Source: Tateyamaria omphalii (GTDB lineage Bacteria; Pseudomonadota; Alphaproteobacteria; Rhodobacterales; Rhodobacteraceae). Taken from it: a stretch of 64,000 nucleotides of DNA. The DNA is taken from the NCBI RefSeq assembly GCF_001969365.1, contig NZ_CP019312.1, positions 248,001 through 312,000 on the forward strand. Reading direction: 5' to 3'. The notes under the pieces were generated by a model. That model was given only the letters and a program-made list of their open reading frames with translations, did no database searches and was not told where the DNA came from. This document shows positions 8,228 through 15,260 of this stretch, piece after piece. The translations under genes were made by a program, and so were the position numbers. Numbering within the stretch: the stretch's first letter is position 1; each line of letters begins with the position of its first letter.

Positions 8228-8824
8228 TCAGGCCGCACGGGCATGGGCCAAGGCCTGCTCCAACCGGTCATTGCCCCAAAACATGGCTCCGTCGACGATA
8301 AAACTGGGCGCACCAAACAGGCCCCGCTCCAACGCCTCTTCCGTGGCCCCGCGCAGCACCGCCTTGCCTTCCGGCGTCGTGGCTGCCGCAATGACAGCCG
8401 CACTGTCCTGCCCAATCTCGTCAACAATGGCGGCCACCACGGCATCATCCGCAATATCCCGGTCATCCGCAAAATTCGCATGATAAACAGCCCGCACAAA
8501 GGCACCCACCCAAGGGGCATCGCCATGCGCCGCCGCAATCCGCGCCGCCAGCAGGCTGCCACGGGGAAAGGAGGACGGTTTGACAAAGGACAGGCCCAGA
8601 TCGGCACAACACCGTTCCATGTCCGTCCACATATAGGCCCCCTTGACCGGGTACATGTTGAACGGTGAATCGTTCATGCCCTGCGCGCCAAAGACCGGCC
8701 CCAACAGAAACGACCGCCAGACCAGCGGCACACCCGCCTCGGCGCAGGCATCTTCCACCCGCGCAGCGCTTAAATAGCTGTAGGTGCTGGCAAATTCGAA
8801 CCAAAATTCAACAGGCTTAACCAT
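8228..8824 (-). CDS. 2-hydroxychromene-2-carboxylate isomerase-like DsbA-fold protein
   Basis: Thioredoxin-fold protein (198 aa) of the HCCA isomerase/kappa-GST group. The N terminus VEFWFEFASTYSYLSA carries the serine that in this family replaces the DsbA cysteine and contacts glutathione. The C-terminal half has GVFGAPSF-like LFGAPSFIVDGAMFWGNDRL. Canonical members isomerise naphthalene-pathway intermediates. No aromatic degradation genes adjoin it, so this is probably a glutathione-dependent isomerase of unknown substrate. ATG at 8824 is preferred to an upstream in-frame ATG at 8878 because it places the first beta strand correctly. It overlaps the aminotransferase gene by 8 nt. Confidence 0.86.
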   Translation of the reverse strand: MVKPVEFWFEFASTYSYLSAARVEDACAEAGVPLVWRSFLLGPVFGAQGMNDSPFNMYPVKGAYMWTDMERCCADLGLSFVKPSSFPRGSLLAARIAAAHGDAPWVGAFVRAVYHANFADDRDIADDAVVAAIVDEIGQDSAAVIAAATTPEGKAVLRGATEEALERGLFGAPSFIVDGAMFWGNDRLEQALAHARAA

Positions 8825-9680
8825 TGCTTGCCGCCCAATCCCAATACATCTCACGCACCCGGCGGGTGATCGGCCCAACCTGATACGACGTATCCTCGAA
8901 CGCCGACACGGGCGTGACCTTCATCATGTTGCCCGACATGAACACCTCGTCCGCATCCTCGAAATCGGCAAAGGACAGCACCTTTTCCACGACCTCGATC
9001 CCGTCGGCGCGCATGTTCTCCATGTGCCGCGCACGGGTGATGCCCGCCAGAAAAGTACCGTTCGGGATCGGGGTAAAGGCCACGCCATCCTTGACCATGA
9101 ACACATTGGCGGTGGCAGTTTCGGCCACATTGCCCATCGCATCGGCCACCAGCGCATTACCAAACCCGCGCGCCCGCACTTCGGCCAGCATCCGGGCGTT
9201 GTTGGGGTAAAGGCACCCGGCCTTGGCGTTCACCACGTTGTCTTCCATCACCGGACGGCGAAACCGCGTGCGCGCCAGCGTGGTCGACGCGCTTTCCGGC
9301 GCCATCGGGATCTCTTCGAGGCTGATGGCAAAACCGGTGGATCCTTCTTTGGGCACAATGCCCAAGTCGCCCCCGTCCAGCGCCCAGTACATCGGCCGGA
9401 TATAGACGGCGCTGTCCGGGCCATAGGCCTCCAGCCCCTCGCGGACCGTGGCGACCATATCGTCCGTGCTGACGGTCGGTGTGATCATCAACGCCTCGGC
9501 CGACCGGTTCACGCGGGCGCAATGCGCCTCAAGGTCCGGCGCCAACCCGTTCACATAGCGCGCGCCGTCAAAGACGGTGGTGCCCAGCCAACTGCCATGG
9601 TCTGCCGCCCGCATGACTGCCACATCGGCATCATGCCACGCACCGTCATAGTAAGTGCGCACATTTGTTCCGGTTGCCAT
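8817..9680 (-). CDS. Class IV aminotransferase, branched-chain amino acid type
   Basis: PLP-dependent fold-type IV aminotransferase (287 aa), close in layout to IlvE, which interconverts Val/Leu/Ile and their 2-oxo acids. The Schiff-base lysine is Lys153 (VVNAKAGCLYPNN). The phosphate-binding ETATANVFMV and TFLAGITR are also present. The N-terminal DHGSWLGTTVFDGAR is the usual substrate-side motif. Roseobacters often carry several such paralogs, so D-amino acid or 4-amino-4-deoxychorismate specificity cannot be excluded. It is followed by the HCCA isomerase-like gene with an 8-nt overlap. Confidence 0.88.
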   Translation of the reverse strand: MATGTNVRTYYDGAWHDADVAVMRAADHGSWLGTTVFDGARYVNGLAPDLEAHCARVNRSAEALMITPTVSTDDMVATVREGLEAYGPDSAVYIRPMYWALDGGDLGIVPKEGSTGFAISLEEIPMAPESASTTLARTRFRRPVMEDNVVNAKAGCLYPNNARMLAEVRARGFGNALVADAMGNVAETATANVFMVKDGVAFTPIPNGTFLAGITRARHMENMRADGIEVVEKVLSFADFEDADEVFMSGNMMKVTPVSAFEDTSYQVGPITRRVREMYWDWAASNG

Positions 9681-9740
9681 CTCGGTCCTCCCCTGACTGC
9701 GCTGCAGGCTAGCAGAGACAGGTTAAGGGTCCAGACCCTT

Positions 9741-9980
9741 TCACCTCGGCTCTTTGCGCAACTGATAAACCCCCTCCGGCAGGTCAAGCGCCGCCGCCAG
9801 GTCGCGAGCCTGATCCGGGGACAGGGTGATCTTGACCACGCTGTCGCTGCGCGGATCGTATTGCTCGACGGTGATCACCTCGGCAAAGGCGTTGATCACC
9901 ACATCTTCCTGCAACGGCGCCGGGCCATCATCGACCAGCGTGATCACAGAGGCGTCAAATTCGTGCTCGATCGTAAACAT
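9741..9980 (-). CDS. Conserved-looking small protein of unknown function
   Basis: A 79-aa acidic protein, MFTIEHEFDASVITLVDD at its start, ending in EGVYQLRKEPR. I do not recognise a family. Coding is supported by a clean ATG at 9980, alternating beta-strand-like segments (SVITLVDD, AEVITVEQY, SVVKITL) followed by an amphipathic helix (SPDQARDLAAALDL), and codon bias like its neighbours. It has no signal peptide or cysteines. It lies 60 nt upstream of the aminotransferase on the same strand and is divergent from the M48 lipoprotein gene. Confidence 0.65.
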   Translation of the reverse strand: MFTIEHEFDASVITLVDDGPAPLQEDVVINAFAEVITVEQYDPRSDSVVKITLSPDQARDLAAALDLPEGVYQLRKEPR

Positions 9981-10099
9981 GTTGGAAACCTATTCCATGC
10001 GCAAACCATTGCATAGAGCACACGGCTGCGTGAAGAGGGCTGGAAGCCGCCCCGCCGCATGATACAGTCTGTGGCGTCTTGGAACGAAAGGACATCGGT

Positions 10100-10825
10100 T
10101 TGATCTCTCGCCTTATGGTCGCCCTGACGGCTTTGGCCTTTGTGGCCGCATGTGACGACGTGGTCGTGACCTCGGCCCCGACGAATACGTCTGCGCCCAC
10201 CGCGACGGTAACGCCCGCCAACGTGCCGGATGAGTTGCGCACGCGGCAGCAATCCGCACGCGCCTTTGCCCAGGTCGTGCAACGGGTTGAACCGGTGGCC
10301 GAACGTGAATGTCAGGCGCGGACCCGCAATGTGAATTGCGATTTCAGGATACTCGTCGATGACCGGGCCGGTGCGCCGTCCAATGCGTTTCAGACACTGG
10401 ATGACAATGGCCGCCCGATCATCGTGTTCACGCAGGCCCTGATCGACGACGCCCGCAACGTGGACGAATTGGCCTTTGTCATGGGCCACGAAGCTGCACA
10501 CCATGTGCGGGGCCATATCGCCCGCCAGCGCGAGAATGCAGCCGCAGGCGCCGTGATCTTTGGCGGACTGGCGACGCTGACAGGCGGAGATGCCGAAGCG
10601 GCCCAGCGGATCGGTGCGCAGGTGGGCGCGCGGACCTATTCCAAAGATTTCGAGCTTGAGGCCGACGCGCTCGGCACGGTCCTCACAGCGCGCGCCGGAT
10701 ACGACCCCGTGCGCGGCTCGCAATTCTTCAACCGCATCCCCGATCCGGGCGACCGGTTCCTCGGCACGCACCCGCCCAACGCGCAACGGCTCGAGATCGT
10801 GCGCAGGACGGCGGCCGGGCTTTAG
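10100..10825 (+). CDS. M48 family metalloprotease, lipoprotein
   Basis: Predicted outer-membrane- or inner-membrane-anchored zinc protease of 241 aa. The signal peptide MISRLMVALTALAFVAAC ends in a lipobox with Cys18. The zinc site is HEAAHH (130-135, HExxH), with the third ligand expected in FELEADALG (Glu187). The family includes BepA/YcaL-type proteins that monitor outer-membrane protein assembly. The start is taken as TTG at 10100, 7 nt after AAAGGAC; an upstream TTG (10079) or the ATG at 10115 are alternatives. Its stop overlaps the convergent membrane-protein gene by 4 nt. Confidence 0.88.
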   Translation: MISRLMVALTALAFVAACDDVVVTSAPTNTSAPTATVTPANVPDELRTRQQSARAFAQVVQRVEPVAERECQARTRNVNCDFRILVDDRAGAPSNAFQTLDDNGRPIIVFTQALIDDARNVDELAFVMGHEAAHHVRGHIARQRENAAAGAVIFGGLATLTGGDAEAAQRIGAQVGARTYSKDFELEADALGTVLTARAGYDPVRGSQFFNRIPDPGDRFLGTHPPNAQRLEIVRRTAAGL

Positions 10826-11100
10826 ACAGGCGTCTGGTGCCGCGCGCGCAGCCGCACCAGAATGCCCACCAGCGACATGGCCACCCAAAAGATCTGCAGC
10901 ATCGCCGATGCGAGATTGAAGCTCGCCATCAGCCCCATCAGGACGCAACTGGCCGCCACGAGGTTGATCGTGAAATAGGCCAGGCAATCGCTGCTCAGGC
11001 AGCGGGTGGTCAACAGGCTGTAATTCGTCACATAAAGCGCAAAGCCCAATATGCCGATCACCTCATAGACCGCGAGGGGCGGCAACAGCGAAATCGTCAT
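10822..11100 (-). CDS. CBU_0592-type small membrane protein
   Basis: A 92-aa protein with three hydrophobic segments: YEVIGILGFALYVTNYSLL, the FTINLVAASCVLMGLMASF region, and LQIFWVAMSLVGILVRL. The pattern (E-x-x-G-I-x-G-F near the N terminus, N-L-x-x-A, N-L-A-S-A, Q-x-F-W) matches what I recall of the CBU_0592 family of uncharacterised inner-membrane proteins. No function is known. It converges with the M48 gene, with overlapping stop codons. Confidence 0.72.
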   Translation of the reverse strand: MTISLLPPLAVYEVIGILGFALYVTNYSLLTTRCLSSDCLAYFTINLVAASCVLMGLMASFNLASAMLQIFWVAMSLVGILVRLRARHQTPV

Positions 11101-11157
11101 GGAAAAATACCTCGGTGTGAAATCGTTCGTCTTTAATCAATGCGAAAGGACTAGCAC

Positions 11158-11544
11158 ATGCGGCCCCGTCTGTCGGGTCCGGGAATCCCGACCTTGAAGC
11201 AGCTGGGCCATATCCTGACCGACCGCGGCTCGAAATACGCCGTGTCGGGCTGTGCCGTGACCTCACGCGCCGACATCGACGCGGCCCTCAAGACCCTCAA
11301 ACGCGACCGCGCTTACGCCAAGGCGACCCACAACAGCTGGGGCGCGCTGCTGACGAATGGCGGCGCGATCAAGGGCGACGACGGCGAGGCGGGTGCAGGC
11401 ATGGTCATCCTGCGCATGCTCGACCGCGAAGGGCTGCGCGATCATCTGGTCATCGTCACCCGCTGGTACGGCGGCAAACACCTGGGCGGCGACCGCTTTC
11501 GCCACGTCCAAAGCTGCGTACGCGCCTATCTCGACCAGATTTGA
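11158..11544 (+). CDS. YigZ/IMPACT family protein
   Basis: A 128-aa member of the UPF0029/IMPACT family, related to E. coli YigZ and eukaryotic IMPACT (a GCN2 inhibitor). Key features are ALKTLKRDRAYAKATHNSWG, DDGEAGAGMVIL (the D-x-G-E-P-x-G-T-A-G-x-P equivalent, here altered) and the signature VIVTRWYGGKHLGGDRF. It is shorter than YigZ (about 204 aa): the C-terminal ferredoxin-like domain is missing, and this single-domain form appears complete. The biochemical role is unknown. It is 73 nt upstream of the DUF6455 gene on the same strand. Confidence 0.85.
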   Translation: MRPRLSGPGIPTLKQLGHILTDRGSKYAVSGCAVTSRADIDAALKTLKRDRAYAKATHNSWGALLTNGGAIKGDDGEAGAGMVILRMLDREGLRDHLVIVTRWYGGKHLGGDRFRHVQSCVRAYLDQI

Positions 11545-11617
11545 CCTGGATCAATGTCGGGGACCGCCCCCACCGGTCACAGTCGGGCCATCCTTATCAC
11601 CAGAGAGGACGACCCAA

Positions 11618-11878
11618 ATGACCGACGCCCGCCTCAAGACCCACGCCGATCTTGTCGACCGTATGGCTGCCGCCCGCGGCGTCGACCTGCAAGAGGCCGC
11701 AATGCGCGCCCATCTCACCCCCGTCGATATCTCGGACCTCGTTCTGAATTGCGTCGGCTGCACCAAGCCCGACACCTGCGCGCAATGGCTCCAAGCGCAG
11801 CAGGGCACCGTTTCGGACACCCCAAGCTATTGCCGCAACGCCGATGCCTTCGCCGAATTGGCCAAGACCTCAGACTGA
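11618..11878 (+). CDS. DUF6455 family small cysteine protein
   Basis: An 86-aa cytoplasmic protein with start MTDARLKTHADLVDRMAAA, a central LVLNCVGCTKPDTCAQWL and a C-terminal PSYCRNADAFAELA. The four cysteines (CxxC, CxxxxC-like spacing and C-R-N) suggest a metal or Fe-S site. The pattern agrees with DUF6455, a family I associate mainly with Rhodobacterales; its function is unknown. An AGAGGAC sequence lies 11 nt upstream of the ATG. The last 9 nt overlap the convergent hemolysin III gene. Confidence 0.75.
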   Translation: MTDARLKTHADLVDRMAAARGVDLQEAAMRAHLTPVDISDLVLNCVGCTKPDTCAQWLQAQQGTVSDTPSYCRNADAFAELAKTSD

Positions 11879-12502
11879 CACGCCCACCGCCACCGCGCCG
11901 AAGAAACAGGCCGAAGCGGCCAGCACAAAGCTGTGCCAAATCGCATTCTGAAACCGCAGCGCCTTGGCCGCGTAAAACACCGTGCCCAGTGAATAGAGGC
12001 CCCCGCCCGCCACGATCAAGGCGGTGGACGCTCCGGGCAACGCCTGCCACATTGGCCAGATCAACAGCACGCTCGCCCAGCCCATCGCCAGGTACAGCGC
12101 CAGCGATCCCCGCGCATCCGTGGCCCAAAAGCTCAGCTTCGCCACCGCGCCAATCAACGCCACCAGCCAAACCGCCGCCAGCACCACATAGGCAAAGGCT
12201 GATCCGATCAATACGACCAGAGGTGTGTAAGTTCCTGCAATCTTGAGGTAAATGGCCGCGTGATCAATCCGGTGAAACACCGGGCGCGACGCCTCCCACG
12301 GGAGCAGATGATAAAGGGCAGAAGCCAGCAGCGCGAACACCGCAAACCCTGCATAAACGCTGGTCGCGGCAATCTGCACGGCGCCTTGCGTCTGCGCCAC
12401 ATGCACGATCAGCATCGCAGCGCCGGTCACACCAGCGCTCAGACCCAGCGCATGCACCGACGCATCGGCCACAGTTTCACGAACGGAATACGGATAAGGC
12501 AT
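11870..12502 (-). CDS. Hemolysin III / PAQR family membrane protein
   Basis: A 210-aa integral membrane protein with about seven transmembrane segments. Family motifs are present: SVRETVADASVHALGL at the N terminus, SALYHLLPW, FHRIDHAAIYLKIAGTYTP and near the C terminus NAIWHSFVL. The conserved Asp/His set (HAL, YHL, RIDH, WHSF) forms the zinc site shared with adiponectin receptors and alkaline ceramidases, so membrane lipid hydrolysis is plausible; a hemolysin role is historical. ATG at 12502 is chosen over upstream in-frame ATGs because the family begins at this motif. It lies 46 nt downstream of the DCC-family gene. Confidence 0.9.
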   Translation of the reverse strand: MPYPYSVRETVADASVHALGLSAGVTGAAMLIVHVAQTQGAVQIAATSVYAGFAVFALLASALYHLLPWEASRPVFHRIDHAAIYLKIAGTYTPLVVLIGSAFAYVVLAAVWLVALIGAVAKLSFWATDARGSLALYLAMGWASVLLIWPMWQALPGASTALIVAGGGLYSLGTVFYAAKALRFQNAIWHSFVLAASACFFGAVAVGVSV

Positions 12503-12548
12503 GGGCACATCCTGACCAAACGGACCCGTCCCGTCTATGCACAAATCC

Positions 12549-12932
12549 TCACGAAGTGGTTGACGTCGCGGCCCTTTGACGGCGGAGGTGCCAGCGATAG
12601 ATGAGCGGCGCCAGCACATGATCATAGGTCTTGCAGGCCACCCAATGCACGCCGGGAAATGCGACCAGCCGCGCCAACCAGCGATAGCGGGGCATGTCCT
12701 GCCACAGCACGATGAACGCGGGAATTCCCGAATACATCTGCCCGTCCTTCAGGACATAAAGCCGCCGTGCCGCCGCATCCCGGTCCATGTCCCAATCGGC
12801 CATCTCGGCCTGGTTCAAATCCTCGAACCGAATGGGCAGGGCCAGATCACCGCTATACTTGGCATAGTGGCTGATCTCGAAATTGCAGACCGGGCAGTCC
12901 GCGTTGTAAAGCACTCTGGTGTTATCAGTCAT
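12549..12932 (-). CDS. DCC family thiol-disulfide oxidoreductase-like protein (DUF393)
   Basis: A 127-aa protein with the N-terminal pattern VLYNADCPVCNFEI. The D-C-P-V-C (Cys13, Cys16) defines the DCC/DUF393 family, a thioredoxin-like fold predicted to have redox activity. Downstream features are FEDLNQ and LYVLKDGQMYSGIPAF (G-x-x-A-F), typical of the family. There is no signal peptide, so it is cytoplasmic. The partner is unknown. It lies upstream of the hemolysin III-like gene on the same strand and may be cotranscribed. Confidence 0.85.
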   Translation of the reverse strand: MTDNTRVLYNADCPVCNFEISHYAKYSGDLALPIRFEDLNQAEMADWDMDRDAAARRLYVLKDGQMYSGIPAFIVLWQDMPRYRWLARLVAFPGVHWVACKTYDHVLAPLIYRWHLRRQRAATSTTS

Positions 12933-12983
12933 ACATCAAAAATAGGGCACAAAACACGCGCCCCCACAGACAAACCGCCGCAC

Positions 12984-13331
12984 TCAGCGCGGTTTGTTCC
13001 CATCAATCCACCGCGACATCATCACCTTGTCCTTGAAACATTCCGCTGGGATTTGCCGCCGCTTCAGCCGCGCGATGCGTTCGGCAAACTGCACCTGCTT
13101 GGCGCTGGGATACGCTGCAAAACGGCCGTCGGACGCCCTTGGCTTGGCTGCATCAATCCACGCGGACAGGCCGGCCTTGTCGGCAAACAGCGACGTCGGC
13201 AGCGCACGCCCGGATTTTGCCGCAAGCGTCCATGCATAAGCGATCTGTTTCTCGGTCGCGGGCTGCGCGTCGAGGGGCAGGGCGGTCTGCACCGGCTCGA
13301 ACAGGCCGGGAAGGGTGGGATGGATGGACAT
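12984..13331 (-). CDS. Two-repeat small protein under a LexA-type promoter, function unknown
   Basis: A 115-aa basic protein made of two copies of a roughly 41-residue module: residues 25-65 (starting ATEKQIAYAWTLAAKSG, ending LSAWIDAAKPR) and 75-115 (starting PSAKQVQFAERIARLK, ending MSRWIDGNKPR). The shared skeleton is (T/S)-x-K-Q-(I/V)-x-(Y/F)-A-x-x-(I/L)-A ... (L/I)-P ... S-x-W-I-D-x-x-K-P-R. I recall similar single modules at the C termini of some plasmid-type topoisomerases and DNA-processing proteins, but cannot confirm this. RBS AGGAGA lies 6 nt from ATG 13331. The promoter carries GTTC-N7-GTTC, the alphaproteobacterial LexA site, so the gene is probably SOS-induced and may act on DNA. 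Confidence 0.75.
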   Translation of the reverse strand: MSIHPTLPGLFEPVQTALPLDAQPATEKQIAYAWTLAAKSGRALPTSLFADKAGLSAWIDAAKPRASDGRFAAYPSAKQVQFAERIARLKRRQIPAECFKDKVMMSRWIDGNKPR

Positions 13332-13351
13332 GATTGTTCTCCTACCATTTA

Positions 13352-13385
13352 GAACAAAAATAGAACATCGTTAACACATTTTCAA
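13352..13385 (-). promoter_or_regulatory. Sigma-70-like promoter overlapped by a LexA box (GTTC-N7-GTTC)
   Basis: Read on the minus strand, TTGAAA (13385-13380) and TATTTT (13362-13357) are 17 nt apart. GTTC-TATTTTT-GTTC (13366-13352) exactly fits the alphaproteobacterial LexA operator and covers the -10, so repressor binding would block initiation. The box ends 20 nt before the ATG at 13331. Confidence 0.75.
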
Positions 13386-13404
13386 GCCCTACCAGCCCGG
13401 CCCA

Positions 13405-13596
13405 TCAGTTCAGAGATGAGTCCACCAATGCAATCAGGGGTTTGAGGGGGTCGACCGACCCCTGCAACAGTCCCATCGCCATCACAGCCAACAGCCCGGC
13501 CCCCAGCAGAAACAACAGGACAGCGCCCAAGCCGGTGCCTTTGGCCTTGCCCACCTCCAGATGGGCGGCTCCGATCAGTTTCAGCAATGCGGTCAT
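13405..13596 (-). CDS. Small single-pass membrane protein, hypothetical
   Basis: A 63-aa protein starting MTALLKLIGAAHLEVGKAKG, with a central hydrophobic segment (about residues 24-45, LGAVLLFLLGAGLLAVMAMG) and a short polar tail ending ALVDSSLN. I do not recognise a family. The start at 13596 is preferred to an in-frame ATG at 13659 because the latter adds an unrelated arginine-rich stretch. Coding is supported only by the clear transmembrane helix and codon bias. It lies upstream of the LexA-box promoter on the same strand. Confidence 0.5.
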   Translation of the reverse strand: MTALLKLIGAAHLEVGKAKGTGLGAVLLFLLGAGLLAVMAMGLLQGSVDPLKPLIALVDSSLN

Positions 13597-13772
13597 CGTC
13601 CGGTCCTCCGTCCTCCAGCGCCGTAGCGCATCCATCGGGTCCAGACATGACGGCTGCACAGGAAACTTTGGTTAACGCGCCGTACCGAGGTGCGCATTTT
13701 CGCGCAATACATACTGCACCTGCACAAAAAACGCGGTTGCGCTTTCAAGATTGCGACGGGTAAGCCACTGAT

Positions 13773-15146
13773 CTAATTGACCAAACGACCCCACAGATCA
13801 TATTCGCCAGCTTCGTCCACCTCGACGGTGACGATATCGCCGGGGCGCAAATCCTCAAACCCTTCGTCAACGAAGAGATTACCATCAATCTCGGGGGCGT
13901 CGGCTTTGGTCCGGCAGGTCGCGGCCTCGGCGTCCACCTCGTCCACGATTACATCCATCCGTTGGCCAACCTTGGCCGCCAGCTTCGCCGCCGAAATGGC
14001 CTGCGCCTTCTCCATGAACCGGTCCCAACGCTCCTGCTTGACCTCTGTTGCCACATGATCCGGCAGGGCATTCGACCGCGCACCCTCCACATTCTCGTAT
14101 TGAAAGCAGCCCACTCGATCCAGTTGCGCCTCATCCATCCAATCCAGCAGGGTCTGGAACTCCTCCTCCGTTTCGCCCGGATATCCAACGATAAAGGTCG
14201 AGCGCAAAGTGATCTCGGGACAGATCGACCGCCATTCCGCGATCCGGTCCAGCGTCCGCTCGGCGGCGGCGGGTCGCGCCATCCGGCGCAACGTGTCGGT
14301 GTGGGCATGTTGGAAAGGAATGTCGAGATATGGCAAGACCAATTCCTCTGCGATCAAGGGAATAAGCTCCCGCACATGTGGATAAGGATAGACATAGTGC
14401 AGCCTTGTCCAAGCGCCCAAAGACCCAAGATCACGCGCCAGGTCGGTGATATGCGCCCGGTGCCCGCGCTCTTCGGCATGTTTGATGTCCACGCCATAGG
14501 CCGAGGTATCCTGCGAAATCACGAGCAGTTCCTTCACCCCGGCCTCAACCAGCCTTTCGGCCTCACGCACGACCGCATGGGCGGGGCGGGATTGCAGCCG
14601 TCCACGCATGTCGGGGATGATGCAGAACTTGCACTTGTGATTACAGCCCTCTGAAATCTTGAGGTAACTGAAGTGCCGGGGCGTCAGGCTGACGCTGCGC
14701 GCGGGCAGCAGATCGACAAATGGGTCAGGGTCGGGCGGCACCGCCGCGTGCACCGCATCCAGCACCTGCTCGTATTGATGCGGCCCGGTCACGGCCAGCA
14801 CCTTCGGATGTGCGCCGGTGATGTAGTCCGGCTCCGCCCCCAGACAGCCCGTCACGATCACGCGTCCGTTCTCGTCCAGCGCCTCGCCAATCGCCTCAAG
14901 GCTCTCCGCCTTGGCACTGTCGAGAAACCCGCAGGTGTTCACGATCACCGCGTCCGCACCGCTGTAGTCGGGCGACACGCCATAGCCCTCGGCCCTAAGG
15001 CGCGTCAGGATGCGTTCACTGTCCACCAGCGCCTTGGGACAACCCAGCGACACCATCCCGATGGTCGGCTGGCCGGGACGGCGCGTGCCGTCCAGCGTGG
15101 CTTTGGGGGCAAGGTCGGGGCGAAGATCAGGTGGGTTCTGGCTCAT
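13773..15146 (-). CDS. rimO: Ribosomal protein S12 methylthiotransferase RimO
   Basis: Radical SAM methylthiotransferase (457 aa) that adds a methylthio group to the beta carbon of the conserved aspartate (Asp88/89) of ribosomal protein S12. The three domains are visible. The N-terminal UPF0004 domain has Cys36, Cys72 and Cys101 for the auxiliary 4Fe-4S cluster. The radical SAM core has [10 protein letters not shown] (Cys168, Cys172, Cys175). A C-terminal TRAM domain ends [11 protein letters not shown]. RimO rather than MiaB is indicated by [16 protein letters not shown] and [13 protein letters not shown] 15146 (MSQNPPD) is chosen over an upstream ATG at 15212. It is divergent from the AsmA gene. 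Confidence 0.95.
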   Translation of the reverse strand: MSQNPPDLRPDLAPKATLDGTRRPGQPTIGMVSLGCPKALVDSERILTRLRAEGYGVSPDYSGADAVIVNTCGFLDSAKAESLEAIGEALDENGRVIVTGCLGAEPDYITGAHPKVLAVTGPHQYEQVLDAVHAAVPPDPDPFVDLLPARSVSLTPRHFSYLKISEGCNHKCKFCIIPDMRGRLQSRPAHAVVREAERLVEAGVKELLVISQDTSAYGVDIKHAEERGHRAHITDLARDLGSLGAWTRLHYVYPYPHVRELIPLIAEELVLPYLDIPFQHAHTDTLRRMARPAAAERTLDRIAEWRSICPEITLRSTFIVGYPGETEEEFQTLLDWMDEAQLDRVGCFQYENVEGARSNALPDHVATEVKQERWDRFMEKAQAISAAKLAAKVGQRMDVIVDEVDAEAATCRTKADAPEIDGNLFVDEGFEDLRPGDIVTVEVDEAGEYDLWGRLVN

Positions 15147-15260
15147 GCCTTGCCTCATATGTGAAGTCCGGCCCCACGAAAAGGCGGGAAAAGGGTTGGG
15201 ATGGGACCGCACGCTGCGTTAGGCTGATCTCAACACGTCATCAGAACGGGAGCAGTCGCA

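Noticed and set aside
13596..13659. Longer version of the small membrane protein starting at 13659
   Set aside because: The added N terminus is arginine-rich and does not look coding; ATG 13596 gives a clean hydrophobic protein.
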